A stretch of 64,000 nucleotides of DNA from Tubulanus polymorphus. Its lineage: Eukaryota; Nemertea; Palaeonemertea; Tubulaniformes; Tubulanidae. The notes below the pieces were generated by a model. The model had not been told where the DNA came from, did not search any database, and worked only from the letters and a program-made list of their open reading frames with translations. The DNA lies in contig NC_134028.1 of NCBI RefSeq assembly GCF_964204645.1, positions 12,751,001 to 12,815,000 on the forward strand, in the 5' to 3' direction. Shown here piece by piece: positions 44,838 to 56,585 of the stretch (position 1 is the stretch's first letter; every line of letters starts with the position of its first letter). The translations under genes and the position numbers were made by a program.

Positions 44838-46335
44838 TCACGTCCAATCATCGAGAGTATACGGCGGATATCCCGTAGTATCGTGTGGGGAACTGTTATA
44901 TTGCCATATCACTATCTGTGAAAATTTCTTCCACCTGGACTTTACTTCAGGCTGTAACATTCGGAGTCGATGCAAACGAGTGCCATTCATCCGCTCAATA
45001 CATCCGTTACCCTGCGGATGATAGGGTGTGGTCCTACTCTTAGCCATACCCAAAAGTTTACACAACTCCGCGATTACTTGGCCCTCAAAGTTTCTACCTT
45101 GATCGCTGTGAAGAGTCTTCGGAATTCCGTATCTGACTATAAAGTTATCATATATGGCCCTAGCTGCAGTTCTAGCCAACTGATTCTTTGTCGGTATGAC
45201 CACAGAAAACTTCGTGAAATGGTCTGTTAATACCAACAGATTCTCATATCCAAATGATGGCTTCAAAGTCAGATAATCCACACATACCAACAAATGGTTC
45301 GCTAGTCAAAATAGTTTCTAGAGGCGCCAGATGAGTCTGTGCCTTCTGTAAAGTACAACTTCTGCAACCCCCGAGATATTTTTCAATATCGCTGAACATT
45401 CCAGGCCAGAGAAACCTTGAACTAACGATTTTCAGCGTCTTATCCCGCCCAATATGCCCAAGCGCGTCGTGAACCCAGAGTAAAATAGAAGGTACCTCTT
45501 CCTGAGGAACCAATACCTGCCTTACCTCTTTCCCATCATCGATCTTATTTCGCACTACAAGACCATCTCGAACCTCCAACGAGCTGAAAAATTTCCTGTA
45601 TTTCTGTTCGAGTCGAGTAGTCGGTCGAAACGGCTTCTTCTCACTCAATAGTCTTCTGAGTTTACCAATCACAGGGTCCTGAGTTTGTAGTTCTTTCAAA
45701 TCGATGGTCGGTAGTTCGGAAAAGACGTCGTTTACATTATCGTCCGTGGGAACTGGTGTGTCCACACATTGAGCTGCCGATGCCACACAGAAAGCTTTGA
45801 ATACATCTGTTTCCACTTTGCGACTCAGTCCATCAGCATCACCCATTGCCTTCCCAGGGGTATACTGAAATTTAAGATTATACACTGACAATGATTGAAG
45901 CCAGCGATGACTCAGAGCATCGAGTTTAGCACCCATCAGAACATAAGTTAAGGGATTGTTATCCATTTCCACCACACAAGCATTACCGTATAGATAATCA
46001 TGGAACATATCTGTAGCTGCCCACTTCAATGCGAGAAACTCCAGTTTAGCGATGGGATAGTGAGATTCAGAAGGCTTTACGGTCCTACTCGCATATGCGA
46101 TTACCTTCCGCTGACCATTTTATTCCTGATATAAAACGGCTCCTAAGCCACTCGTCGACGCGTCAGTTCTAAGAAAGAACGGAAGTTGATAATCCGCAAA
46201 TCCAAGAATCGGAGGCTCACACAAACACTTCTTCAAGGTTTGAAAAGCATCATCCTCGAGATTCGACCAAGTAGTTATCAGATTTTTCGATTTCCTTGTT
46301 GAACCTACCGGTATTCCTTTTAACAAATCAGTCAA
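44838..46335 (-). pseudogene. pol: Ty3-type pol: RNase H and integrase, broken
   Basis: 46335-46120 has PPILGFADYQLPFFLRTDAS, the start of a Ty3-type RNase H. 46029-45244 continues with the RNase H end (NNPLTYVL), a linker, and the integrase zinc region (HDALGHIGRDKTL with CRSCTLQK). 45293-44838 gives the core with VCVDYLTLKPS, HSDQGRNFEGQV and the GNGCIERMN glutamate. Frameshifts lie near 46110, 45290 and 44860. The HHCC and DDE residues are still visible. It lacks the upstream RT. Confidence 0.85.
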
Positions 46336-46339
46336 CGGT

Positions 46340-48440
46340 TTTGAGCCTATTACTATACAAATGGAGCGAATTTAAATGACATGGTTTCCACACAAAAGGC
46401 TCTTTTGCTTGCCAAGTGAGGGCATATTCGAACAAATCACGTATTTAAGCGTAATCCATTCTCGGAATCGTAGCGAGCAGAATTTTGAAATAGGGTCTCA
46501 AAAATGTTTTCTGCATTTTTCACGAAAGTTAAATCGGGAAAATTTCAATTTTTATCAGCCAATCAGGAAGTTGTCTTCCCTGTGATTGGTTTATCTGAAA
46601 ATATCAGCAGCTGTTCACGTGAATTATCGCGATTTCATTACTGGCGCTTTTGCGCATGACGTCTTGTATCAACATGCGACAATACTTCCGCGTTCGCTAC
46701 GTGTTCGCTGATTGGCCCATTTACTGGGAAATTCCACAGAAGCCTAATGTGGTTTGTTACAAGCGCTGTGATTGGCCCGACCCGATTCTGGCATGGCTTT
46801 AGCTTAGTGGGTTCGAATCCCTTGACGGGTGAAGATGATGGATCCTATCAATATCTATTGAAACAAATAAGTTTCCCGGTTGGGCAGCCGCGGATATCTA
46901 CCGGAAGTGTTCCGGTTCGATATTTCGAGGTTTCTTTGAATTTTGGAGTGATATTGAAATCCGGTAATACCAGCGGTAGATTGTGAAAACCCATTGCATG
47001 ATATTTGTATTACTTAATCAACGAAAAGCGTCGGGGCCGCGCCAGGAGTTTTCGTGATTCAAGTAGCGCAATAGCCTACTTCTTCGTGTTCGTCCACCTC
47101 AATTTTCACTCCGCCGATCTCTGACACGGCTCTGTCCCCGTCGGCGCTGTGATTGAACTTTCGTACCACCAAAATTTTTTATTTCTATATCAGGGAGGTC
47201 TGGAGAATAAAAAAGTCAAAATTTGGATATCACATAGGCCTGATTTCATCGAATAAGTCAACCATGGTCGTTACGTTTCCGTACTTATTACCACCTAAAA
47301 CCCTCTGAACAATTTTGTCACAACCAACATTTCGTTTACAGAAATCAGGTGTTCAATTGAATCCGCGGTATCGTCTACTGTTTTACTTCCGGGTTGTATT
47401 TTAAGATTTAAAATTGTATTTCAAGATCGATTTCTATGAAATCTTTAGTTGATTTGGTGTTTGGGAGGAATTTTTATTTGCTCTACAGAAAATTCATCCT
47501 TGACAATTGCGCAAGGTTCGCGAAAAAAAGGTTTTACCAAATCGGGTGTATGACCTTGATATGCTAATTAGCCATGTGCCCGAATTGCAAATTCAATCAA
47601 ATTTTATTCTGCCAAAAAATGTTAAATACAATTCGCTTTCCAAGAGTTAATGGTATGCTGCATGGAACAAAGTTGTTTTGAGATGGGTCTTGAAGCTATT
47701 GAGGTCGAGAGATAACCATCTAGATAGTTCGTGAGAGTTCCAAAGTTTTGAAGACGCTTCAAGGTAATGTCTTGATATTTGTTTTATACGTGTATCTACC
47801 CTAGACACATCTTCAGACCAAAAACTGGCCCTGTCAGATTCAAGATGGCCGACTGGCAGCCATTGTTGTTCGCCAAAATCAGCACTTTTTACACATTTTT
47901 GAAGTTTTCGAGGGAAATTTTGAAGACACTTTTATCAATAACCTTGATCATTCGTATATATTTGTATCCCCCGAGGGCCCATCGGCATGAGAAAAATTGA
48001 GTCGATCGGACTCAAGATGGCCGTACTGTGACCTTTTTTGTTCCCAAAAATGTCAATTTTGGCCTGAATTCTGAGTACTGTAGCTTTCTAATGGTGCGCC
48101 ATGTTTCATTGCAATTTGTAATGGGTATTCTTTGGAAAGGGATCTTTTATATCCGAGAGGGTATTTTTGACCAGGCAATTATGATGCACTTGGCAGCCAT
48201 CTTGGGGTCATCAGTACTCATTCGTGGGTGGAAAAAAAGTTTTTCCACATCATAATTGATACTTAAGCATATTTTGCTACTATAATCAATTGGAAAGTTG
48301 TAGCTCATGACATGTTCTATGATCGAGGTGAGTTTCAAGCTCATTGGTATTTATTATGGCCACCAGGGGGCGTTGAACAATACAATAACTTAGTATTTCT
48401 ATATTACATTCGTTCCTGCTGTCTGTGTTAACACACGATT
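46340..48440. other. Foreign segment inside the Ty3 element
   Basis: The reverse transcriptase domain expected here is absent. The segment includes a tRNA-like B-box (GGTTCGAATCCC at about 46810) and a dispersed repeat copy (47780-48420). It probably results from a deletion plus insertions. Confidence 0.5.
47780..48420 (+). repeat. Copy of the TATCTACCCTAGA dispersed repeat
   Basis: It begins GTGTATCTACCCTAGACAC, contains CAAGATGGCCGACTGGCAGC, and ends with one roughly 150-bp unit (TGGCCACCAGGGGGCGTTGAA), the unit amplified at 56000-56585. Confidence 0.6.
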
Positions 48441-48443
48441 TGA

Positions 48444-49438
48444 CTATGTAAATGATATTGAGCAGGGAGTGTATATTGATAAATATAACCCACAGATTAC
48501 ATCATTTATAAAAAGCAAATCTGACAGGCTGGCCATTGTGCCCCTTGGGGCTCTTGTTCCATTTTCTTCCTCTGTAGTCGCTCCAGTCATATCGACGTAG
48601 CGTAGAAACTCTTTATCAGACAGGTTCTCAGCCGTTTTCATAGACGAAGGAGCCTCTTGTTTCATGGTATCGCTCCCAACTTCAGACACTGGCACAATAC
48701 CGCACAGGTTCGCCTTGTTGGGAATTTCGATGTCCCGATCACTTCCGTTCCTTAATCTGACAGAGATTCGGCAACATCTGACATGGGTACAACAGAAAGT
48801 GTGGGAATAACGGACAAACTACCAGGCACTCTCACCTGTCCAGTATCAGTCATTACAACGCCTTCACCAAAAGTAGTCCAAACCTGTCCATGTACCGTCA
48901 CTTCCGAGTTTCCTGGTATATGGATGCTTTGTGTCGTCCTCACCACAGCCATGTCGGTGGTGTCAGTATTCAGAAAGTCCAGTAGGTTCGGCATTTGTCG
49001 GATAACGTTCATCCCAATCAAGACTGGTACTTTTTCATGATATTCAGTCGATCGGACCACTAAAGCCAAAACATCCAGTTCATGTCCATTATGGAACAAT
49101 TGGAAAGCAGTGTAACCCAAAAATGGTAACACATCACCTGACACCGTATGGACTTGAAAATCTCGAGTGAGATCCTCCAAAGGATAGATCGACAGTTTGG
49201 CCTCATGTTCGTCGACAAACTTCTCTGAGATTGTCGAAATCATAGAACCAGTATCAACCAATGCTGTACAGTTGATGTCATTTATCAACACTCGGGTTTC
49301 ATTTGGAGCGCGGATTAAATCAGTTGTATTGAGGCTCATTTTGTTTCCGCCCAAGTACTGCCTCTCGTCTTGGGTGGGTCTTCGTTTCCCTGCTTCATTT
49401 TCGGACAGTTCCTTTTCAAATGGCCTTTCTCCTGACAA
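48444..49438 (-). pseudogene. pol: Retroviral-type aspartic protease and pol 5' region
   Basis: 49438-48752 carries INCTALVDTGSMIS, the active-site DTGS of a retroviral-type aspartic protease. The flap-side region is near VLIGMNVIRQMPNLL (the ILG-like motif). The frame stops at 48752, and a shifted piece 48695-48444 continues the protease-RT linker before unrelated sequence. The ORF overlaps the end of gag by about 100 bp in another frame, consistent with programmed frameshifting in the live ancestor. Confidence 0.75.
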
Positions 49439-50704
49439 TTATAACAGGCTCGTTCCTCCATTGGAACAAACGGACGCTGTGGCCTTGGTCCACTCTGCCA
49501 TCTAGTACCTCTCCAGTTCCGACCCTGTTGAACATTCTGGCTCTTAAGAGTCTCGATTTCCCTCTCCATCTTCTGCAAATGTTGCAAAATCTGATTCATT
49601 TGCTCTGTCAAATTGGTTTTTTTAATTGCTTTACCTTCCGTATGAGTCTGTTGACTGTGAAACCTCCGAGGCGATGAATTTTTAAATCTTCCATTGGAAA
49701 CATCCGTCGCACACTCACTCTCGGCTTTCCTCGCTTCCCGGATAAGTCTTTGAAAGTTGTATCCCGGTTCCTTGAAATCCGAATCGCCATTTTTAATGGA
49801 GTCGAACGCAGACCACGCCAAAAGTGCACCTTTAAAGATTCATCAGTAATATACAAATTGCCATAACCAGCAGATTTTACTTTACCTGCAATTCCTCTAT
49901 CCGCGTTGACCAATCAGCAATTGTTTCTGCTTCCTCCTGCTTGGCCGAATGAAACTTAACCATTATCTCTTCTGCCGAGAGAACCTCTCCAAAAGTCAAG
50001 TCCATCCTATCCAAGACTTCGGAAGCATTGGGCTCAGAGTTCTCATCATAGAGATTGGTCAGTACACGCATTGCCGTCCCTCTTAACAATGCCCTAATCA
50101 GTCGCAATCGATTTGGTTCGTTGAGGCCATTATCTCTTATAAACCCACGGACTTCTTGTCGCCACTGTATGAAACTTATCTCGCCTTTACTTTCAGCACC
50201 ACTGAACATTCCTAACCGAGGGGCCTGCACCGAAACATTTACCTTTGAGGGTTCAGCTGGGGTGTTCAATGGAACAGGGTCAGGTATCTGAGGTATATTA
50301 AACGACTCACCCAAGTTCTCGTGCTTAATATGAGCCACTGTCGTCAATCTATCGACGAGTCTACTCTGTGTTTTCCGTGGAAGACTAGCAAAAGACTTGA
50401 CCATTTCCTCCATGCTATTCTCTGCTTCGACCGCTTCGTGTAGAAAACGAGTTTGAGTTGCATCAACTGACCTAACAGTAAGAAGAACATTTCCTTTTCC
50501 GACATTAACCCTCTGACCATCAACCTCACGAGCTTTCCTAACAGATTCCCCTTTAGATTTGAATATAATATAAATACCCGTAGGAGTCGTGCTGGTGGTC
50601 TCGATTTTACCATACTTACTGAAGTATTCAGAACAGAACTCACCTGGTTCCGCAAGTTCATTAGTACCACCCACAAAAACAGTTCTTTCATGAAGTGTTG
50701 ACAT
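49336..50704 (-). pseudogene. gag: Gag with RRM-like N-terminus, PNMA-like capsid and zinc knuckle, broken
   Basis: It would form the particle of the retroelement. The likely start is the ATG at 50704; the upstream 45 codons look hydrophobic and untranslated. First comes a fold like an RNA-recognition motif (TVFVGG, then YFSKYGKIETTS, about residues 8-75). A capsid region follows (PRLGMFSG, FIQWRQEVRGFI, LIRALLRGTAMRVL), resembling PNMA-type Gag. After frameshifts near 49890 and 49820 the nucleocapsid continues with one CCHC knuckle CYNCQEKGHLKRNCP and Arg-rich flanks. RRM plus capsid matches the architecture of domesticated PNMA and ZCCHC12-like proteins. Confidence 0.7.
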
Positions 50705-51545
50705 TGTGTTATAATACCTGCATTCGATTTCAGTTACCCTTATTTCGTGTCCAAGATGACCCTGACTGACACAACAAAAGTTGACCCAGTAACTGGTACA
50801 CAAAAATAAAATCAAATAAAACACATACATGCACGACATGAAACTGAATTAATTTAACACACAAAGCAACCAGATCAAATAAACTAATTGCAGAACCAAA
50901 ATAATCTATGTATATAGCCTATTTGGCTTATTTAGTTACACAATTTTCTTTTTAGTTCATTCATGAAACTCATTACTGCCGCACAACCAAAACTCATAGA
51001 ATCTTCTTCAATCACCACAAACCACAAAAGTTCATGCATTTAAACAAAACAATTAATGCATAAATTTAGGCAATTCTGCCTCGAATAATGCAAATGTAAC
51101 TACAGCGCAAACTAAATATTAAGCGAAGCAATCTGCGACATTTGCACCCATTTCCAGCAAGCAAAGCATAAGCAGACTGACTAGATTGATTACTCACTGA
51201 TAATACACGATATTCACGGTACACACTAAGATAGCTGCGTATTACGAGTCGACATAACGTACACTGGATCCAGATTTTTACGACGCTCGACACTATCTAC
51301 GATTACGCCGAAGTAGGCTGGCTGACGTCGGTGATTAATGGCGAATGTCTCCCGGACGAGCCCCCAAATATGACAGAGCAGATTCCTCGATTTGATTCAT
51401 TAACGGCGACGAGAGCTGCTCCCACCGCTTTACCACAGCCTCAAAGATGGTCTCGTTTAATCAGTCGAAATTCTCCGCCGACGCCGTATATCACTGTCGT
51501 AGACAGGTGTCCGGAAATGCCACCTGACCAGCTCCTCAGCTACCA

Positions 51546-51651
51546 CTAAATAAACGGAGTGAAATATTTCTATAATATAAAAACCAGTTTATTTTGTGCA
51601 AACAACAATTCAATCTAAACAGATCGAATCACATATAAATAATGATAATAA
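51546..51651 (-). repeat. 106-bp direct repeat, unit 1 (possible LTR part)
   Basis: CTAAATAAACGGAGTGAAAT up to ATAATGATAATAA is repeated at 51989-52094 with few mismatches. On the - strand it contains AATAAA, a polyadenylation-like signal. It may be a piece of LTR at the gag side of the Ty3 element. Confidence 0.55.
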
Positions 51652-51988
51652 TTCCACGAAGTGTTAATATTTATTTTACTAGCCTAAGATACGATTATTT
51701 AACATTATCCTTAATAATAATAACCAGAGTAGTGCATTTCCTATGTACAATCTAATTCTATCATAATTATAGACATAATATGTATTTCACAAACCCCCAC
51801 CTACCTTACCCTTAAGCAACCACTTATTATATCAAGACACCATTTTGAAAGCCAAGGTCACACAAAACCCCGTGAAAACTCCGGAAAGTTGAACACAAAA
51901 GTAACTATAAATCTATAATATATTCCATAATACGATGGCCTCTATCAAAAACCGTACACTTATATAACAGTTTATCATCATTACCTAC

Positions 51989-52094
51989 CTAAATAAACGG
52001 AGTGAAATATTTCTATAATGTAAAAACCAGTTTATTTTGTGCAGACAACAATTCGATCTCAACAGATCGAATCACATATAAATAATGATAATAA
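51989..52094 (-). repeat. 106-bp direct repeat, unit 2 (possible LTR part)
   Basis: Second copy of the repeat at 51546, spaced 443 bp from it. The intervening DNA has no recognised gene. Confidence 0.55.
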
Positions 52095-52244
52095 ACACGG
52101 GTTTCCGGTTGCCACGACGACAACTCCTAGGTTGGCGCCACTAGACAGTTCATACAACTGAAAAACCAAACTCCGCACCAGAGAAGTCCACAACTCACCC
52201 TGTGACACATATTTGCATAAATACTTCTAGAATCTCAATACTCT

Positions 52245-52690
52245 TTTTACCGACGACATACTGAGCAAGTTTGAAAATGAACTAGAGTGTATTGCGCAAT
52301 CCAATGACGAATAAACCCCAAATTTCCACCCTTTAAAGGCTATAACTTTTGAACCGCTTGACCGATTTTGATTCTGTAAAGTGCTATATCCTTATGCTAT
52401 CCCCTTCTTCATTTTAACCTTTTAAAAAGATACATAGAACACATAGAAATTTTCCACCTGAAATCCCTAACAGCAATCCCGAAGAAGCATTGCAAATTTA
52501 AAAAAATCCATTTTGTTGCCGGATAAAATCTTTAACGGAGCTAAAACATTGTCAATGTTTCCAAAAAATCATCTACAATTGAAATTATGGGTGCTCCTTA
52601 TATTTCAGGATTAAAATTGATACCTTGGGACGTACTCGGGCAATCGTCGGCAATGTTCAGCTGTCCCGATTTTTGCGGGTAGATTTAAGC
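52245..52690 (-). repeat. Longer, inverted copy of the repeat at 43490-43690
   Basis: On the - strand it contains the same ordered words (TCGTAATGCTTAA, ATCGGGACAGCTGA, TAGGGATTTCAGGT, AAACTTGCTCAGTATG) separated by extra sequence absent from the shorter copy. Confidence 0.45.
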
Positions 52691-52735
52691 ATTACGAAGA
52701 TAGGAGGGTTTCCTGCCTTTCTATATATAGTATAG

Positions 52736-53991
52736 TTAAAGGGGTCATGATGAGGTTTTTGAGATATGGCTAAAAGTATTTTTTATCATCAATTATACCC
52801 TATTTATTGATTTAGTGGTCAAGAAATTAATTTCTAATTCTTCAATTAGTGTTAAAATGAGACTTTTGATCGGCCGCGCTGATTCCTTCCCAACCCGGAA
52901 GTGTGACGTCATTCTGAGAACCCAAACCAAAACAACATGGTGTAGTGTATAGAAACGGGTGATACTAACAGCGATTAAAGTGCAAAATAGTGACTCAAAT
53001 ACATCAGATTCCAATCAAACGTCTGATGTTTGCAAAGCCAACAGTTGTTATTAATAGACAGTCAAAATTATTCCGTTTAATTTGGACCTGATGCCTCAGA
53101 ACGAAGGAATTTGTGACTATAGAGTACAGCATATTTCTACGTCTGGAGCAGCGAGCATTCATCGTCATTAAGTCAATCCCTCTGTAAAAACCACGCGGAG
53201 GGGATGACTGATATAGACATCGCAGATATTACTGTGGATAGAGATATTTTTATCCAGTACTGCACCATAAAAGCGTCCTGAAACCGTAAACTTGTTCGTG
53301 AATCCCAGCCGAGCCTGCGCCATCCCGGCCGTGTAATAGTATTGTGTGCTGCATACATACAGTCAGTATGTTGTATATACTACAGCGATGTGGGTCACTG
53401 GGGAAAGCCAGTACTATATGCAGTGGAAAGCGCGTATCTCTTACTACGTATTTAATTCGCGAAAATAGCGTCACTTGGCAGGATAAAAGGCTCTAAGATA
53501 ATAAAAACATAAGTTTTGTGTATCCAAGTTTATGCGTGCCGTAATATTTGCAAGAATCCTTCTCTGAAGTGTGAAGCTAGTTTACACCATAGGCCGGGTG
53601 TTTTCGCTCTTATGGTCCATCATCTTAGGGCCAAATCTTTTGGTTTTGGCCACTAAAATTTGTCGCTGCCTTTGTGGGAACAGTTCATAGCTACACACAG
53701 CCAAGGCATTTCGAAAGACTGTAAAATTAGTGCGATATTCAGTGAAAATGAGCATTGTATAATAACGCTTCTGAGTGTGCTGTAGGCGATGTGTTCTCAG
53801 AATGACGTCATCAACATCACCGCGCAAACGCGAGCGTCCTGTTGCTAGGGCCGTTGCTACGGGCTTTTCTCGAGTTTGGATAAAGATATTTAAAAAAATT
53901 TTTCACAAGACTACCATAGATGCATACGGTGAATGTTTTATACAAAAAAAATTAGATTTAAAATTCAAAACCTCTTCATGACCCCTTTTAA
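52736..53991 (-). mobile_element. TTAA-flanked DNA transposon, copy 2
   Basis: The same family as 20485-21744 in reverse orientation, with ends TTAAAGGGGTCATGATGAGG and CCTCTTCATGACCCC plus TTAA. The interior aligns with copy 1 along its length. It abuts copy 3 at a single TTAA (53988-53991). Confidence 0.8.
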
Positions 53992-55229
53992 GGGGTTATG
54001 AAGACTTAGGGAAAAACATTTTTAAATCAAATTCGTTTTGTATAAAACCTTTACTATATGTGTCTATAGTAGTTTAGTGAAAAAAATTTCAGATATCACC
54101 ATCCAAATGCAAGAAACGGGACGCTCACGGTTGGGCGCTTATGTCGCCGACGTCATTCTTAGAACACATTACCTGCAGCTCACTCAGAGGCGTTATAATA
54201 CAACGTTTATTTTTGTTGAATAATGTGCTAATTTTACCGTCTTTTGAAATGCCTTGGCTGTGTGTAGCTGTGAACTGTTGCCGTGAAGGAAGCAAAAAAT
54301 TTTAGTTGCCAAAACAACGGATATGGCCCAAAGATTAGACCGTACGAAGCCTTCTTTGGACTACAGCTCATCATCCAGCCTACGTGTATTGCACTTTACC
54401 GAAGGGTTTTCGCAAATATGACGCCACGAAACTTTGATACACAAAATATGCTTTTATTTTCTGATAGCCTTTTACTCTTCCAAATGACGCAAATTTCCGT
54501 GAATGCAATATCTATGACTTGTAAGAGATACCCGCTTTCCACTGAGCGTAGTACTGGCCTGTGACCCACTCAAAAGCTAGTGTATACAACATACTGCTGG
54601 CTGGCTATGTTTGCAGCACATAGCCTACTATTAGTACTACACGGGTTGGCACAGGCTAGGCCGGGATACTACACAAACAAATTTCAGATTCAGGATGCTC
54701 TTATGGTCCAGTACAGGATAAAACCCAGAGAAAAATATCAGCGATATCGATCTATATCAGTGATCCCCCTCCCAATAGTTATAACAAATTTATATTGGGA
54801 ATGACTTTTAAGGTAAGAATGATGAAAGCTCACTGCTCCGCGACATTGACTACTCTCTGCCAGTTGCAAATTCCTTCTTCAGAGGCATCAGGTTTAAATT
54901 GAAGAGAGTAATTTCGACTGCCTATTTGTAAGAACTGATGGCTTCCTAAATTTCAGAGATTTCACTGGAATCTGATGTATTTGAGTCACTGCTTTGCACT
55001 TAAATCGCCGTTAGTATCGCCCGTTTCTATACACCACACCATGTTGTTTTGGTTCGGGTTCCACACTTCCGGGTTGGGAAGAAATCAGCGCGGCCGATCA
55101 AAAGTCTCAATTTTATAATAATGAAAGAATGCAAAATTAATTTCTTGACCGCTTAACCAATTAATAGGTTATAATTGATGATTAAAATTACTTTTAGCCA
55201 TATCTAAAAAGGTCTTCATAACCCCTTGA
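53988..55229 (+). mobile_element. TTAA-flanked DNA transposon, copy 3, diverged
   Basis: It starts TTAAGGGGTTATGAAGAC and ends GGTCTTCATAACCCCTTGA, so the right TTAA has become TTGA. It has the same orientation as copy 1 but is more diverged. Its TIR carries the TTATGAAGAC variant. Confidence 0.75.
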
Positions 55230-55589
55230 TACAACCGGTGTGCGTTGCATCTTGGGTAAATTCATTATAAAGCATGGTGGATTATCGAAGGTGGAATAGG
55301 CTTAATATATCGCTGGTGAATTATAATTAAATATTTATCCATTATAAAAGCCCATATTCAAGTGCCTCTGATTGTGATCTTGATCCCAAATGCTCATGGT
55401 TTCCATGGAAACCAGCCAAAAACGATATGACATATCATTAGTTATGATGTTTAAAGGGGATAGAATAGATTATTTATCAATAGGCCCTAGTTCATGTTTG
55501 CCATAGGCCTAAGTTCCAGGCCTAAAGATTATTATTGGTTTCCGTGGTAACGACAAGAACAAGAAAATTAATTTTGACAAATTATTTGA

Positions 55590-56585
55590 CGTTGCTCTAT
55601 CATTGTTGCTCTCCAAGATCAGTACTTATAACACGTTTTTGAACGTTTGGAGGGAAATTTTTAAGACGCTTCGATCAATTACCTTGATCTTTCGTATTTA
55701 TTTGAATCTTCCCAGGGCCCATCAGCGTTACAAAAATTGGGTCGATTGGACTCAAGATGGCCATTCTATGACCTTATTAGTGCCCAAAAATGTAAATTTT
55801 GGCCAGAATTCTGAGTCCTGTAGCTTCCTACTGGTTTGCCATTTCTCATATTGCTATTGCTGATGGGTATCCTTTGGAAAGGGATGTTTTATACCCGAGA
55901 CAGGTATTTTTGATCGGCCAATTATGACGCAATTGGTGGCCATCTTGGTGTCATCTGTACTCATTCATAGGTGGGAAAAAGTTTTTCAACATTATATTGA
56001 TACCTTAGCATATTTTGTTACCGCAGTGAATTAGAAAAGTGTAGCTTATAATGTGTTCTTTGATTGTGGTGAGTTTCAAGGTCATTGGTCTTTGTATATG
56101 GCCACCAGGGGGCATTGAATAATACATTATCTTAGTATTCCTATATTAAATTTGTACCAATGCATAATTTGTTACCACGATCAATTGCAAAGTTGTAGCT
56201 CATGACATCGTCTATGATTGTGGTGAGTTTTAAGGATATAAGTTATTGGTTTTAAGAGGGGGCGCTGAATAGTATAATAACTTAGTATTTCCTTATTATA
56301 TTGGTACCTAGGCATATCTTGTTACCATGATCAATTACAAAGTTGTAGTTCATGACATGATCTATGATTGTGGTGAGTTTCAAGGTCACTGGGTTTTGAA
56401 TATAGTCACCAGGAGGCGTTGAATAGTAGAATAACTTCGTATTTCCATATTAAATTGTTAACGAGGCATATTTTGTTATCACAATCAATTACAAAATCGT
56501 AGCTGCTGACATATTCTATGATTGTGGTCAGTTTCAAGGTCATTGGTTTTTGTATATGGTCACCAGGGGGCGTTGAATATTGAAA
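55590..56585 (+). repeat. Dispersed repeat copy with four tandem ~150-bp units
   Basis: A repeat of the TATCTACCCTAGA family lacking its head. From about 56000 it holds four imperfect tandem units of about 120-160 bp (starting near 56000, 56160, 56310 and 56464). Each contains CTATGATTGTGGTGAGTTT, a CACCAGGGGGCGTTGAATA-like word, and a TTAGTATTTCC end. The copies at 13384 and 47780 have one unit. Confidence 0.7.

Larger units (their letters stand above)
44775..52094 (-). mobile_element. Ty3-type LTR retrotransposon, interrupted and decayed
   Basis: Read on the - strand: gag, protease, a gap of about 2.1 kb with unrelated sequence (46340-48500) where reverse transcriptase should be, then RNase H and integrase. 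The 3' end stops near 44775 without a recognisable LTR. The 5' side has a 106-bp direct repeat (51546, 51989) that may be LTR-related. Exact ends are uncertain. Confidence 0.7.

Noticed and set aside
46800-46825. tRNA gene suggested by GGTTCGAATCCC
   Set aside because: An A-box-like word lies directly next to the B-box without room for an anticodon arm, and no acceptor stem pairs. At most a SINE remnant.
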